Shown in pieces: positions 36,134 to 45,288 of a stretch of 64,000 bases of DNA. The translations under genes were made by a program, and so were the position numbers. This DNA comes from Metasolibacillus fluoroglycofenilyticus (GTDB lineage Bacteria; Bacillota; Bacilli; Bacillales_A; Planococcaceae), in NCBI RefSeq assembly GCF_003049645.1, contig NZ_PYWK01000001.1, positions 682,001 to 746,000 of the forward strand. Direction: 5' to 3'. The notes beneath the pieces were generated by a model, which was not told where the DNA came from, did no database searches, and was given only the letters and a program-made list of their open reading frames with translations. How positions within the stretch are numbered: position 1 is the stretch's first letter; each line of letters starts with the position of its first letter.

Positions 36134-36152
36134 TGAAGTGAGGGTGACAAAT

Positions 36153-37457
36153 ATGGCATTTAATTTCCGTTTACCAGACATTGGGGAAGGAATCCATGAA
36201 GGTGAGATCGTTAAGTGGTTCGTAAAAGCTGGCGATCAAGTAAAAGAAGACGATATTTTATGTGAAGTTCAAAACGATAAAGCAGTCGTTGAAATTCCAT
36301 CTCCAGTAGAGGGCACAGTAGAGGAAGTACTAGTAGCAGAAGGCACAGTAGCTGTAGTGGGTGATATATTAATTCGTTTAGATGCACCGGGCTACGAGGA
36401 TATGAAATTAAAAGGTGATGAGCACGCTGAAGCTAAAACTGAGGCACAAGTGCAAGCGACAGCAGAGGCTGGTCAAGATGTTGAGAAGGCACCTGTTGAA
36501 GAAACAGCAAAAGTAGAGGATAATAAACGTATTATCGCGATGCCATCTGTACGCAAATACGCACGTGATAACAATGTTGATATTCGCGCTGTAGCTGGTT
36601 CAGGAAAAAATGGCCGCGTGTTAAAAGAGGATGTCGACAAATTCTTAGCAGGTGGACAAGAGGTTGCTGAACAAGCACCAGTTGTTGAAGATGTGGCAGT
36701 AGAGGCTACAGTAGAAGCACCAAAAGCTACACCAACTGTAGTTTTAGAAGGTGATTTCCCAGAAACACGTGAGAAATTATCAGGTATTCGCAAAGCGATT
36801 GCAAAAGCGATGGTACATTCGAAGCAAACAGCACCGCATGTTACATTAATGGATGAAGTAGATGTAACAGCGCTTGTAGAACATCGTAAAAAATTCAAAG
36901 ATATTGCAGCGGAAAAAGGTGTGAAGTTAACGTACTTACCTTATGTAGTAAAAGCGTTAATTGCTACATTACGTGAATTCCCAGAATTCAACCGTTCGCT
37001 TGACGATGCAACGCAAGAAGTTATCCAAAAATATTATTACAACATCGGTATTGCTGCAGATACAGAAAGAGGTCTGCTTGTACCAGTAATTAAACATGCA
37101 GACCGCAAATCGCTATTTGCAATTTCAAATTCTATTAATGAGCTAGCAGAGAAGGCACGTGAGGGTAAATTAGCACCACAAGAAATGAAAGGTGCTTCGA
37201 TGTCTATTACGAATATCGGCTCGGCTGGTGGACAATGGTTTACGCCAGTAATTAATCATCCAGAGGTTGCAATTCTAGGAATCGGGCGTATCGCAGAGAA
37301 ACCTGTAATAAAAAATGGTGAAATTGTAGCTGCACCTGTGTTAGCATTATCATTGAGCTTTGACCATCGCATGATTGATGGGGCAACTGGGCAAAATGCA
37401 TTAAATTACTTAAAGCGTTTGCTAAGTGAGCCAGACTTATTATTAATGGAGGCGTAA
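36153..37457 (+). CDS. pdhC: Pyruvate dehydrogenase E2 (dihydrolipoamide acetyltransferase)
   Basis: A 434-residue E2 with one lipoyl domain (residues 1-77, lipoyl Lys in [12 protein letters not shown]), an Ala/Val/Glu-rich linker, the E1/E3-binding domain (about 125-160, [15 protein letters not shown]), a second linker and the catalytic domain with [12 protein letters not shown]. The start is ATG 36153, six bases after GAGGGTG, not the upstream GTG. One lipoyl domain is usual for this family in Bacillales. Confidence 0.96.
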   Translation: MAFNFRLPDIGEGIHEGEIVKWFVKAGDQVKEDDILCEVQNDKAVVEIPSPVEGTVEEVLVAEGTVAVVGDILIRLDAPGYEDMKLKGDEHAEAKTEAQVQATAEAGQDVEKAPVEETAKVEDNKRIIAMPSVRKYARDNNVDIRAVAGSGKNGRVLKEDVDKFLAGGQEVAEQAPVVEDVAVEATVEAPKATPTVVLEGDFPETREKLSGIRKAIAKAMVHSKQTAPHVTLMDEVDVTALVEHRKKFKDIAAEKGVKLTYLPYVVKALIATLREFPEFNRSLDDATQEVIQKYYYNIGIAADTERGLLVPVIKHADRKSLFAISNSINELAEKAREGKLAPQEMKGASMSITNIGSAGGQWFTPVINHPEVAILGIGRIAEKPVIKNGEIVAAPVLALSLSFDHRMIDGATGQNALNYLKRLLSEPDLLLMEA

Positions 37458-37460
37458 AAA

Positions 37461-38873
37461 ATGGTAGTAGGAGATTTCCCAATCGAACTAGACACTCTAG
37501 TAGTAGGAGCAGGCCCTGGTGGATATGTGGCAGCGATTCGCGCAGCGCAAACAGGTCAAAAAGTGACAATCGTAGAAAAAGCTAACTTAGGTGGCGTATG
37601 CTTAAACGTTGGATGTATCCCATCAAAGGCATTAATTTCTGTAGGTCACCGTTATGAGCAAGCTAAGCATTCAGATGATATGGGTATCGTAGCGTCAGAA
37701 GTAAAGCTTGATTGGGCAAAAGCTCAAGCTTTTAAAGATGGCGTTGTAAAAAAATTAGTTGGCGGTGTTGAAGGTTTACTTAAAGGTAATAAAGTAGACA
37801 TCGTAAAAGGCGAAGCATATTTTGTTGATGCGAATACTGTTCGTGTCATTAACGAAGACTCTGCTCAAACTTATACATTTAAAAACGCTATTTTAGCAAC
37901 AGGTTCTCGTCCAATCGAGATTCCAACATTCAAATTTACGAAGCGCGTAATTAACTCTACAGGTGCACTTTCTTTACCAGAAGTGCCAGGCAAGTTAGTT
38001 GTAATCGGCGGCGGTTACATCGGTACAGAGTTAGGTTCTTCTTATGCAAACCTTGGCTCACAAGTAACGATTATCGAAGGCGGTAAAGATATTTTAGCTG
38101 GCTTTGAAAAGCAAATGACGCAAATCGTTAAAAAAGGCCTAAAGAAAAAAGGCGTTGAAATAGTAGTTGGTGCATCAGCTAAAGGTGTTGAGGAAAGTGA
38201 CACTGGCGTTGTTGTAACATATGAAGTAGGCGGAGAAGAAAAAACGGTTGAAGCTGATTACGTTTTAGTAACAGTAGGTCGTCGTCCAAATACGGATGAA
38301 ATGGGTCTTGAAGAAATCGGTATTAAATTCGGTGAGCGTGGCTTAATCGAAGTTGATAAGCAATGCCGTACTTCATTACCAAACATTTATGCAATTGGTG
38401 ATATCGTTCCAGGCTTACAACTTGCACATAAAGCATCTTACGAAGGTAAAGTTGCTGCTGAAGCAATCGCTGGTGAGCACTCTGTAGTTGACTATTTAGC
38501 GATTCCAGCTGTATGTTTCACAGACCCAGAGCTTGCAACGGTTGGTTATTCAGAAGAGCAAGCTAAAGCAGAAGGTTTAGAAGTAAAAGCTGCTAAATTC
38601 CCATTCGCTGCTAACGGTCGCGCTTTAGCATTAAACGCAACAGACGGCTTTGTGAAGCTTGTTGCGCGTAAAGAAGACGGCTTATTAGTAGGTGCTCAAA
38701 TCGTAGGTGCTGGCGCCTCTGATATGATTGCTGAAATGGGTCTTGCCATCGAAGCTGGCATGACAGCAGAAGATATCGCATTAACAATCCATGCTCACCC
38801 AACATTAGGTGAAATTACAATGGAAGCTGCTGAAGTATTACTTGGCAACCCAATCCATATCGTAACAAAATAA
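37461..38873 (+). CDS. pdhD: Dihydrolipoamide dehydrogenase (E3)
   Basis: A 470-residue flavoprotein with FAD site [17 protein letters not shown], redox disulfide [13 protein letters not shown] site [17 protein letters not shown] and C-terminal base motif HAHPTLGE. It reoxidises lipoyl groups of PdhC and probably other 2-oxoacid dehydrogenases. Last gene of the pdh operon, followed by a hairpin. Confidence 0.97.
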   Translation: MVVGDFPIELDTLVVGAGPGGYVAAIRAAQTGQKVTIVEKANLGGVCLNVGCIPSKALISVGHRYEQAKHSDDMGIVASEVKLDWAKAQAFKDGVVKKLVGGVEGLLKGNKVDIVKGEAYFVDANTVRVINEDSAQTYTFKNAILATGSRPIEIPTFKFTKRVINSTGALSLPEVPGKLVVIGGGYIGTELGSSYANLGSQVTIIEGGKDILAGFEKQMTQIVKKGLKKKGVEIVVGASAKGVEESDTGVVVTYEVGGEEKTVEADYVLVTVGRRPNTDEMGLEEIGIKFGERGLIEVDKQCRTSLPNIYAIGDIVPGLQLAHKASYEGKVAAEAIAGEHSVVDYLAIPAVCFTDPELATVGYSEEQAKAEGLEVKAAKFPFAANGRALALNATDGFVKLVARKEDGLLVGAQIVGAGASDMIAEMGLAIEAGMTAEDIALTIHAHPTLGEITMEAAEVLLGNPIHIVTK

Positions 38874-38883
38874 TAATAATAGT

Positions 38884-38922
38884 AGCGCCCGACAAGCAGT
38901 GCAATTGCTTGTCGGGCGCTTT
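38884..38922 (+). terminator. R1-type hairpin, terminator of pdhD
   Basis: AGCGCCCGACAAGCA (38884-38898) and TGCTTGTCGGGCGCT (38906-38920) form a perfect 15-base-pair stem around GTGCAAT, then TTT. It shares the GTGCAATTGC centre with other R1 hairpins but lacks the R1 tail. Confidence 0.85.
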
Positions 38923-38984
38923 AGTATGTCTTTTATGAAGATAAATTGATAAATTAAGGCAAGCCGTGAATAAAACTTGGCAAT

Positions 38985-39092
38985 GCACCATTAAAAGCCG
39001 AATTGCCAATAGAATCAAAGAAAGCGCCAATAGACAGTGAAAAACCACCAATAGAACCACCAACCAGACCAATAAACCTGGGCAAAACCATC
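38985..39092. repeat. 21-base-period CCAATAGA array
   Basis: CCAATAGA or CCAATAAA starts at 39006, 39027, 39048 and 39069, exactly 21 bases apart, with weaker CCATTAAA/CCATCAAA at 38988 and 39088. The bases between are not conserved. It fills most of the 296-base gap between pdhD and the MFS gene. The period equals that of the TTCGCTCATAA arrays, but the core differs. Confidence 0.75.
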
Positions 39093-39168
39093 AAAAAAGC
39101 GGTTGGTTCTTCCTTCACCTAGGCAAAACACTGCTAACCCTTTTGTTTTTATATTATATAAAGGTCGG

Positions 39169-40347
39169 CTATGCGCGGTTCCTTGGTCGGACCCGCGTAC
39201 TAATGAGATAGCAAAATAGTGCAAAAATAACAATGCCGACGCCTGTGAAATACATTGTTTGATAACTTGAATGTAGGGCGAGGATACCTAGCACATAGGA
39301 GCCCACTGCAATTCCTAAGTCAAAAAATGTGAAGAAGGTTGCTGTTGCATAGCTGCTGCGATTGACATTTGTGGATTGAACAGCGAGGGTTTGCATGCTT
39401 GGTACAACAGCTCCGTAGCCAATTCCGATAAATGCTCCTGCAATTAAAAACATTAAATTTGTTTCCACAAGTGCTAATAAGGCAATGCCTATCGCGAAAA
39501 ATATAAGCCCCGGGATAATAACGTATTTTGCCCCCTTTTCATCGAAAATCTTTCCTGTCCAAGGACGAGGGGCTAACATACCGATGGCTACAACGAAATA
39601 AAAGACACTAACAAAAGATAAGATGTTTTTCTCCTGTGCATAAAGGGTTAAATAAGATAAAATCCCTGCATAAGAAAAGGCTACCAAGCATGATAGCAAG
39701 GCTGTAGGCAATGCAGCTTTTTCGAATAAATCGTTTAACGAGAAGGAAAAAGACGCTTCTCTTACTTCTGAGATTTTTTCACCTTTTGTAACTAGGGAAG
39801 CTAACGTACCACATAGCATTAATCCACTTAATAATAGAAATAATAAATCAAATGAAAAGTTTTGAATAATTGGTAATGCGACAAGTGGACCGATGACAAC
39901 AGCTATATTTGTGGACATATTAAAATAACCTATACCAGCACCTCTACGCGATTTTGGAATAATATCTACTATAATGGAAATGGCGGCAGTTGTAATAATA
40001 CTAAACCAAATCCCTTGGAAAAAACGTAAAGCTAATAATAATGTAAATGATTGAATGACATAATAAAGAATTGTACAAATAACATAAAAAGCAAGTCCAA
40101 TCCAAAGCATTTTCTGTTTACCAAAGTAATTTAAAATTTTCCCTGTAAACGGTCGCACGATAATAGCTGATAGTAGAAATATACTTAGCAATAATCCCGC
40201 TTCATCGTCTGTGCGTTGGAGAACACCAATAGCATAGAGAGGCAATGCTGCTACAAGTGCGTAAAACACAATGAAAATAGAGATATTCGTAAAAAATAAT
40301 GCGATAAAACCTTTTGTCCAAATAGGTTCTTTCATAATTGACCTCAC
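39169..40347 (-). CDS. MFS transporter
   Basis: A 392-residue, 12-helix MFS protein. The first-half loop reads RPFTGKILNYFGKQK and the second-half loop RPWTGKIFDEKGAK, both motif A variants. The sequence resembles drug/arabinose-type exporters. Its start overlaps the MarR stop by four bases, so the repressor should control it. The substrate is unknown. Confidence 0.87.
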   Translation of the reverse strand: MRSIMKEPIWTKGFIALFFTNISIFIVFYALVAALPLYAIGVLQRTDDEAGLLLSIFLLSAIIVRPFTGKILNYFGKQKMLWIGLAFYVICTILYYVIQSFTLLLALRFFQGIWFSIITTAAISIIVDIIPKSRRGAGIGYFNMSTNIAVVIGPLVALPIIQNFSFDLLFLLLSGLMLCGTLASLVTKGEKISEVREASFSFSLNDLFEKAALPTALLSCLVAFSYAGILSYLTLYAQEKNILSFVSVFYFVVAIGMLAPRPWTGKIFDEKGAKYVIIPGLIFFAIGIALLALVETNLMFLIAGAFIGIGYGAVVPSMQTLAVQSTNVNRSSYATATFFTFFDLGIAVGSYVLGILALHSSYQTMYFTGVGIVIFALFCYLISTRVRPRNRA

Positions 40348-40784
40348 AACCTTGAAATTGAATTTTGTTCCGATTGGAAATTCACTTTATTTAACAATTG
40401 CATTAACTGCTCACATTCTTCAGGCGTAAAGGCTTGTAAATATTCTTGCTCAAAGCGCTGTATTGTTGCTGCGATTTCTGGATAGCGCTCCAAGCCCTCG
40501 TCAGACAGTTTCACTATTTTCTCACGCTTATCCTCACTCGGTACGACTGTCAACCAACCTAATTCACATAGGCGATTCACTGTACGCGTAATTGTGGGTG
40601 CTTCAACGTTTAAATATTTCCATATCTCAGTTAATGACATTTCTCCATGCTTTTCCACGCAAAAAATGATGGTCCATTGGGAAGAAAATAAATGATAGCT
40701 TTTTAATACAGCATTCAATTCCTTATTTAAAAGACGAGTTTTTTGAAAAAATAAATGAAATAGTGGATGAAACAATTTATACAC
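40344..40784 (-). CDS. MarR-family regulator
   Basis: A 146-residue winged-helix protein: MSLTEIWKYLNVEAPTITRTVNRLCELGWLTVVPSEDKREKIVKLSDEG carries the recognition helix and wing of MarR proteins. It is cotranscribed with the MFS gene and preceded by two palindromic boxes, which suggests autoregulation relieved by a substrate of the exporter. Confidence 0.92.
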   Translation of the reverse strand: MYKLFHPLFHLFFQKTRLLNKELNAVLKSYHLFSSQWTIIFCVEKHGEMSLTEIWKYLNVEAPTITRTVNRLCELGWLTVVPSEDKREKIVKLSDEGLERYPEIAATIQRFEQEYLQAFTPEECEQLMQLLNKVNFQSEQNSISRL

Positions 40785-40828
40785 CTTCTTTTTTATTAAT
40801 TTTGTGTGATAAGTAAATAGATAAAGTG

Positions 40829-40870
40829 TTTACCTAGATAAATATATCATAAAATACTTACCTAAGTAAA
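40829..40870 (-). promoter_or_regulatory. Paired MarR operator candidates
   Basis: TTTACCTAGATAAA (40829-40842) and CTTACCTAAGTAAA (40857-40870) are near-palindromes sharing TTACCTAnnTAAA, with starts 28 bases apart. On the minus strand they cover a TTTACT -35 and the region just past a TATATT -10 upstream of marR. Confidence 0.6.
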
Positions 40871-40974
40871 TATTCTGCAATATAATTGACATCATAATAG
40901 AACCAAACAGATGAAATGTTTACGGAATTTTCATATAATTATAGATGGAGATGATTAAATAGGGGGAATTGGGA

Positions 40975-41757
40975 ATGGAATTAGGTTTACAAGGAAAAGT
41001 AGCTATCATTACAGGGGCAAGCAAAGGAATTGGCTATTATACAGCGCTACAACTTGCGCAAGAAGGGGCATCAGTTGTGCTTTGTGCACGTGGAGAAAAG
41101 CAGTTAGAGGTTGCTGCTGCTGCAATTAAAGAAAAAACAGGAGCAGATGTATTAATCGTACCTGCTGATATGACGAAGGAAAAGCACTGTCAAGAGGTAG
41201 TGGAAAAAACAGTCGAGCATTTTGGACGACTTGATATATTAGTCAATAATGCAGGGACTTCTTCTGCCAATCCTTTTGAGCAGGTAGGGAGCGAGCTTTG
41301 GCAAAGTGATTTAGATTTAAAACTATTTGGTGCAGTGCATTGTTCAAAAGCAGCATTACCGCATTTCAAAGCAGTCGGCGGTGGCTCAATTATTAATGTG
41401 ACAGCCGTATTAGCAAAAACACCACCTGCTTCATCCTTACCGACAACTGTTAGCCGTGCAGCAGGGCTTGCTTTAACGAAAGCAATGAGCAAGGATTTAG
41501 GTAAATATAATGTTCGTGTAAATGCGGTATGTATTGGACTTATTCGCAGTGACCAAATTGAAAAACGCTGGAAAAATGATGCACCAAATTTATCATGGGA
41601 GGAATACTCACAAAAAGTGGGAGAAGGAATTCCTTTAGGGCGCATCGGAAATACAGAGGAGGCCGCCAATGTTATTACATTTTTAGCTTCAGATGCATCT
41701 TCTTATGTAACAGGTACTTCAATAAATATTGATGGTGGTTCAGGTGGGGCATTATAG
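40975..41757 (+). CDS. SDR-family protein lacking the usual catalytic Tyr/Lys
   Basis: A 260-residue Rossmann protein. The NAD(P) motif GASKGIG, NNAG and the C-terminal YVTGTSINIDGG are typical of classical SDRs. Where the YxxxK catalytic pair should be, the sequence reads LPTTVSRAAGLALTKA, so the Tyr is Thr and the Lys is Arg; the Ser before it also reads NVTAVLAK. It could bind nucleotide without normal reductase chemistry. The start is ATG 40975 after GGGGG. It is transcribed away from marR. Confidence 0.85.
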   Translation: MELGLQGKVAIITGASKGIGYYTALQLAQEGASVVLCARGEKQLEVAAAAIKEKTGADVLIVPADMTKEKHCQEVVEKTVEHFGRLDILVNNAGTSSANPFEQVGSELWQSDLDLKLFGAVHCSKAALPHFKAVGGGSIINVTAVLAKTPPASSLPTTVSRAAGLALTKAMSKDLGKYNVRVNAVCIGLIRSDQIEKRWKNDAPNLSWEEYSQKVGEGIPLGRIGNTEEAANVITFLASDASSYVTGTSINIDGGSGGAL

Positions 41758-41889
41758 CGCCACCTTTTCTTTTCATCCTAGTTATACGCTTAGTCGATAA
41801 AAATTATCAGTGGGGGTAAAGCAATCCCACTGTCTAGACAGAGTATTTCGAAAGGCGTACAATATGGGGGAAGAAAAGAGGTTCTAGCT

Positions 41890-42294
41890 ATGCAAATTAT
41901 TCGAACAATTGCCCAAATCGGCATATTAACAATCTATTATTACTTAGGTGTCCTAATAGTTAATGTGACAAATATTTTTATTCCTGCAAGTATTATTGGA
42001 TTAATTTTATTATGGCTATCATTATATTTTAAGCTAATAAAAGTACAGTTCATTCAAGACGGCGCAACATTTTTCTTAGCGTTTTTAACATTGTTTTTTA
42101 TTCCATCAACAGTTGGAGTAGTCAATCACCCAGAGCTACTAACGAAGGCAGGCTTTTATTTAATTTTAGCGGTTATTATTAGCACGCTCATTACGATAGC
42201 AGTGACAGGTAAGTGGAGTGGCTGGGTTGAGAAAAAGGAAGCGGCAGGTGAGCAAAATGCTAGGGAGCATGCAAGCACTACTCGCCATCGTTAG
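41890..42294 (+). CDS. CidA/LrgA-family membrane protein
   Basis: A 134-residue protein with four membrane helices and the family pattern IFIPASIIGLILLWLSLYF. LrgA/CidA proteins form holin-like or small-metabolite (for example pyruvate) channels with their LrgB/CidB partners. It overlaps the next gene by 38 bases. No LytS/LytR pair adjoins. The upstream 132 bases contain a CAGTGGG/CCCACTG hairpin of unknown role. Confidence 0.87.
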   Translation: MQIIRTIAQIGILTIYYYLGVLIVNVTNIFIPASIIGLILLWLSLYFKLIKVQFIQDGATFFLAFLTLFFIPSTVGVVNHPELLTKAGFYLILAVIISTLITIAVTGKWSGWVEKKEAAGEQNAREHASTTRHR

Positions 42295-42946
42295 TACGAT
42301 TGGCTTATTTTTAGTATATCAAAGACTTTATATGAAATGGAGTAAGCCTTATTTGCTTCCTATATTAATAACAGCTATTACGCTCATCATATTGCTCATC
42401 GTATTTAAAATTCCATATGCTACATATATGCAAGGAGGACAATGGATTCATAAGATGCTTGGACCTGCTGTTGTAGCGCTAGCTTATCCGCTATACAACC
42501 AGCGCAAGCTTGTTTTCCAATATAAATACTCCATCATTTCGAGCTTAATTGTTGCCATGTTCTCAGGATTAATCAGTGTCTTTTTACTGTTGAAAGGTTT
42601 TAAAGCATCACAGGCATTTATACTGACAGCATTGCCGAAATCCTTGACGACACCTATTGCCATGCAGGTGAGTGAAACAATTGATGGCATTGTGCCATTA
42701 TCTGCATTACTTGTTATGATTGCAGGATTTACAGGTGCACTTTTAGGACCGGTTGTTTATAAGCTAGTTAAAATTGATACGGCAATTAGCCGCGGTGTTT
42801 CATTAGGCAGTGCCTCACATGGTGTGGGCGTATCAAAGTTGACCGAGTACGGCGAAAAGGATGTATCGATTGGTTCGCTAGCAATGGGCTTGAGTGCTGT
42901 ACTTGGCGCATTTATTTGTCCATTATTTGCAATGGTGTTTTTATAA
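42257..42946 (+). CDS. LrgB/CidB-family membrane protein
   Basis: About 229 residues with six or seven helices and the family block SLGSASHGVGVSKLTEYGEKD near the C-terminus. AGGTGAG lies six bases before the ATG at 42257, inside the upstream gene, which implies coupled synthesis with the LrgA-like subunit. Confidence 0.9.
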   Translation: MLGSMQALLAIVSTIGLFLVYQRLYMKWSKPYLLPILITAITLIILLIVFKIPYATYMQGGQWIHKMLGPAVVALAYPLYNQRKLVFQYKYSIISSLIVAMFSGLISVFLLLKGFKASQAFILTALPKSLTTPIAMQVSETIDGIVPLSALLVMIAGFTGALLGPVVYKLVKIDTAISRGVSLGSASHGVGVSKLTEYGEKDVSIGSLAMGLSAVLGAFICPLFAMVFL

Positions 42947-42976
42947 TATTTCCGAGGAAATAAAGGGGGATTTTTT

Positions 42977-43936
42977 GTGAAGTGGGAGACACGTGTAACG
43001 AGGCTTTTAAATATTGATTATCCAATTATTCAAGGAGGGCTTGCCTATTTAGCTTATGCTGATTTAGCGGTGGCCGTATCGAATGCGGGTGGACTCGGAC
43101 AAATTACTGCTATGAGTTTAGCAACAGCCGATGATTTACGCCGGGAAATTGAAAAGGTACGCACATTGACAGATAAGCCATTCGGTGTTAATTATGCAAT
43201 TGGTCAGCATGGTAAAGGCTATGAAGAGATGGTTAAGGTCGCAGCAGAAATGGAAGTGCCTGTTGTAACAATTACAGGGGGCAACCCCGCGCCAATTTTT
43301 GACTTGCTACAAGGTGCACCCTGTAAAAAGCTTGTTCTTGTGGCGGCACGCCGCCAAGCACAAAAGGCAGAGGAACTTGGTGCCGATGCAGTAATGGTCG
43401 TGGGACAAGAAGGTGGTGGTCATTTAGGTCGTGACGATGTAGGTACAATGGTGCTAGTACCGCAAGTAGTGGACCATGTTTCCATTCCAGTTATCGCTTC
43501 GGGAGGCATTGGTGATGGGCGTGGTTGGATGGCTGCACATGCACTAGGCGCAGATGGAATCGAAATGGGTACACGCTTTATTGCTACGAAGGAATGTACC
43601 TATGCATCAGAAGCGTATAAAGAGGCACTTATTCGTAGTGCAGAATATGATACAACAGTGATTAAACGCTCCATCGGTGCACCGGCACGCGCATTACGCA
43701 ATGAATTTACAGAGCATATTTTACAAGTGGAGCGTGAAACACCAACGTATGAAGCGTTAAAGGAGCTCATTAGCGGAAGGGCTAATCGACGTTTCATTTA
43801 TGACGGAAAGGATACAGAAGGCTTCGGTTGGGCTGGTCAAGTTGCAGGCTTAATTCAGGATGTGCCAACAGTTGCTGAGTTAATCGAGCGAATGGTTGCA
43901 GAGGCAGCCTCTATTCGTGTAAAATGGGGCGAATAA
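42977..43936 (+). CDS. Nitronate monooxygenase family flavoprotein
   Basis: A 319-residue TIM-barrel FMN enzyme with IIQGGLAYLAYADLAVAVSNAGGLG at the start, MVVGQEGGGHLGRDD around the catalytic His, and the phosphate-binding VIASGGIGDGRGWMAA. Family members oxidise alkyl nitronates or act as FabK-like enoyl reductases; the HLG motif supports this superfamily but not one activity. GTG start after AAAGGGGG. Confidence 0.88.
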   Translation: MKWETRVTRLLNIDYPIIQGGLAYLAYADLAVAVSNAGGLGQITAMSLATADDLRREIEKVRTLTDKPFGVNYAIGQHGKGYEEMVKVAAEMEVPVVTITGGNPAPIFDLLQGAPCKKLVLVAARRQAQKAEELGADAVMVVGQEGGGHLGRDDVGTMVLVPQVVDHVSIPVIASGGIGDGRGWMAAHALGADGIEMGTRFIATKECTYASEAYKEALIRSAEYDTTVIKRSIGAPARALRNEFTEHILQVERETPTYEALKELISGRANRRFIYDGKDTEGFGWAGQVAGLIQDVPTVAELIERMVAEAASIRVKWGE

Positions 43937-43956
43937 TGAAAAGGTAGGTTAGTGAA

Positions 43957-44229
43957 ATGGAATATTCTTATCCACTATCAACAGACTGGTCAACGCAAGA
44001 AATGGTTGATGTTGTGCATTTTTTCGAAGTCGTCGAGGCAGCTTATGAAAAAGGCATTAAGCGTGAGGAAATTATAGCAAAATATCACCGCTTCAAGGAA
44101 ATTGTTCCTTCACAAGCAGAGGAAAAAACCATTTTCCGCGATTTTGAAAGGGCAAGTGGCTATGTCAGCTATAAAGTTGTCAAGGAGGCGAAAGAATCAG
44201 CGGATGGTGTGATGATTCGCATTAAATAA
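43957..44229 (+). CDS. yktA: UPF0223 family protein YktA
   Basis: A 90-residue protein beginning MEYSYPLSTDWSTQEMVDVVHFF, characteristic of UPF0223 (YktA). It is helical, probably cytosolic, of unknown function. Its presence after the pdh region and before yktB/suhB matches the Bacillus order, with accessory genes inserted here. Confidence 0.88.
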   Translation: MEYSYPLSTDWSTQEMVDVVHFFEVVEAAYEKGIKREEIIAKYHRFKEIVPSQAEEKTIFRDFERASGYVSYKVVKEAKESADGVMIRIK

Positions 44230-44276
44230 GCACATACTAATAACGATTTCACTTTTGAACAGAGGAGGCGGAAGGA

Positions 44277-44429
44277 ATGAGTAAGAAGGATGAACTAGAC
44301 CCAAAATCTCAAAAAATCCACCAGAACTGGACGAGAAACAAGCAGCAAAAATCTCAAGTAAATGGTGAAACAGAGGTAACACTCCACAACCAAATGCTGA
44401 GAACCGCTGCCAAATCCAAACAGCTCTAG
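44277..44429 (+). CDS. Small basic hypothetical protein
   Basis: A 50-residue hydrophilic protein (starts MSKKDELDPKSQKIHQNW) too short for ordinary gene calls. AGGAGG ends eight bases before the ATG, and the gene follows yktA by 47 bases. Bacillus has a small gene near yktA (ykzI), which this may correspond to; I cannot confirm it. Confidence 0.55.
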   Translation: MSKKDELDPKSQKIHQNWTRNKQQKSQVNGETEVTLHNQMLRTAAKSKQL

Positions 44430-44508
44430 CTTCTAACTAAAGTGAATGGCAGCCTTCATAGGCGAGAAATCGTTTATGAAGGCTTTTGATTTTAAGGGGG
44501 AATATATA

Positions 44509-44943
44509 ATGATTCAGTTTAAAGAAATAGATAGAAAAAACTTTTGGGATGTTATTGATTTAAAGGTAGCAGAGGAGCAAAAAGATTTTGTTGCATCGAA
44601 TCTATTTTCACTTGCACAGGCAAAAGCCTATCCAGAATGTATTTGTCTAGCAATTTATGCAGATGAAGTGCTTGTAGGCTTTGTCATGTATTGTTTAGAT
44701 GAGGACGACCATGAATATTGGATTTATCGTTTAATGATTGATGAGAAATTCCAAGGGAAAGGCTATGGCAAAGAGGCAATGAAGAAGTTGATTGCACACA
44801 TTCAGGAAGATACAAGGCACAATGTTATTTATTTAAGCTTTGAGCCAGAGAATAATTTAGCGAAAGGTTTATATGAAAAATTAGGCTTTAAACCAGATGG
44901 CCGTGTAATCGATGGGGAGATTGTTTATTGCTTGAATTATTAG
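44509..44943 (+). CDS. GNAT N-acetyltransferase, BltD-like
   Basis: A 144-residue GNAT enzyme. The acetyl-CoA site is RLMIDEKFQGKGYGKEAMKKL, followed by LSFEPENNLAKGLYEKLGF. The pattern WDVIDLKVAEEQKDFVASN at the start resembles spermidine/spermine acetyltransferases, which would suit a window that also encodes polyamine uptake, but the substrate is inferred. The start is ATG 44509 after GGGGG. Confidence 0.82.
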   Translation: MIQFKEIDRKNFWDVIDLKVAEEQKDFVASNLFSLAQAKAYPECICLAIYADEVLVGFVMYCLDEDDHEYWIYRLMIDEKFQGKGYGKEAMKKLIAHIQEDTRHNVIYLSFEPENNLAKGLYEKLGFKPDGRVIDGEIVYCLNY

Positions 44944-44981
44944 GGAAAGAGTATTGAAATTCATTTAGGTTAAAAGACCTA

Positions 44982-45079
44982 ATTCGCTCATAAGAGATGT
45001 GAAATCGCTCATAAGAGGTGGAAATTCGCTCATAAAAAGAAGAAATCGCTCATAAAACGACCAAAATCGCTCATAAAGA
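44982..45079. repeat. 21-base-period TTCGCTCATAA array, copy A2
   Basis: Five cores with CGCTCA at 44985, 45006, 45027, 45047 and 45068: steps of 21, 21, 20 and 21 bases. The cores are nearly identical and the roughly ten bases between them differ. It lies between two convergent genes. Confidence 0.9.
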
Positions 45080-45089
45080 AAAGCAACGT

Positions 45090-45233
45090 GGCGCTACAAG
45101 TTTTTGCTGGTAGGCTGCGCTGCTTTTTGTCGAATTCTTTTATTTGCTCGACATTAACGATATAGCCACAATGACTGAAGTGATTATCTAGTTTTTTCGA
45201 TATGTGGTAGCTTGTTAAAGATTGAAAATTCAT
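45090..45233 (-). pseudogene. Possible remnant of a LytTR-type DNA-binding domain
   Basis: The minus-strand frame contains KKLDNHFSHCGYIVNVEQIKEF, close to the LytTR core pattern (L-x-x-KL-x-x-HF-x-R-x-HRSYIVN-x-x-x-I). The conserved Arg/His residues are altered, no receiver domain or full LytTR domain is present, and the frame runs into the 21-base array. It looks like the tail of a lost regulator gene. Confidence 0.4.
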
Positions 45234-45288
45234 TTACATAAAATATTGGTAGTTCAACTAGATGCATAGCACGTTGTTAAAATTATCT

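Noticed and set aside
38815..39233. Two minus-strand frames downstream of pdhD
   Set aside because: They arise from the pdhD terminator and CCAATAGA array and lack ribosome sites.
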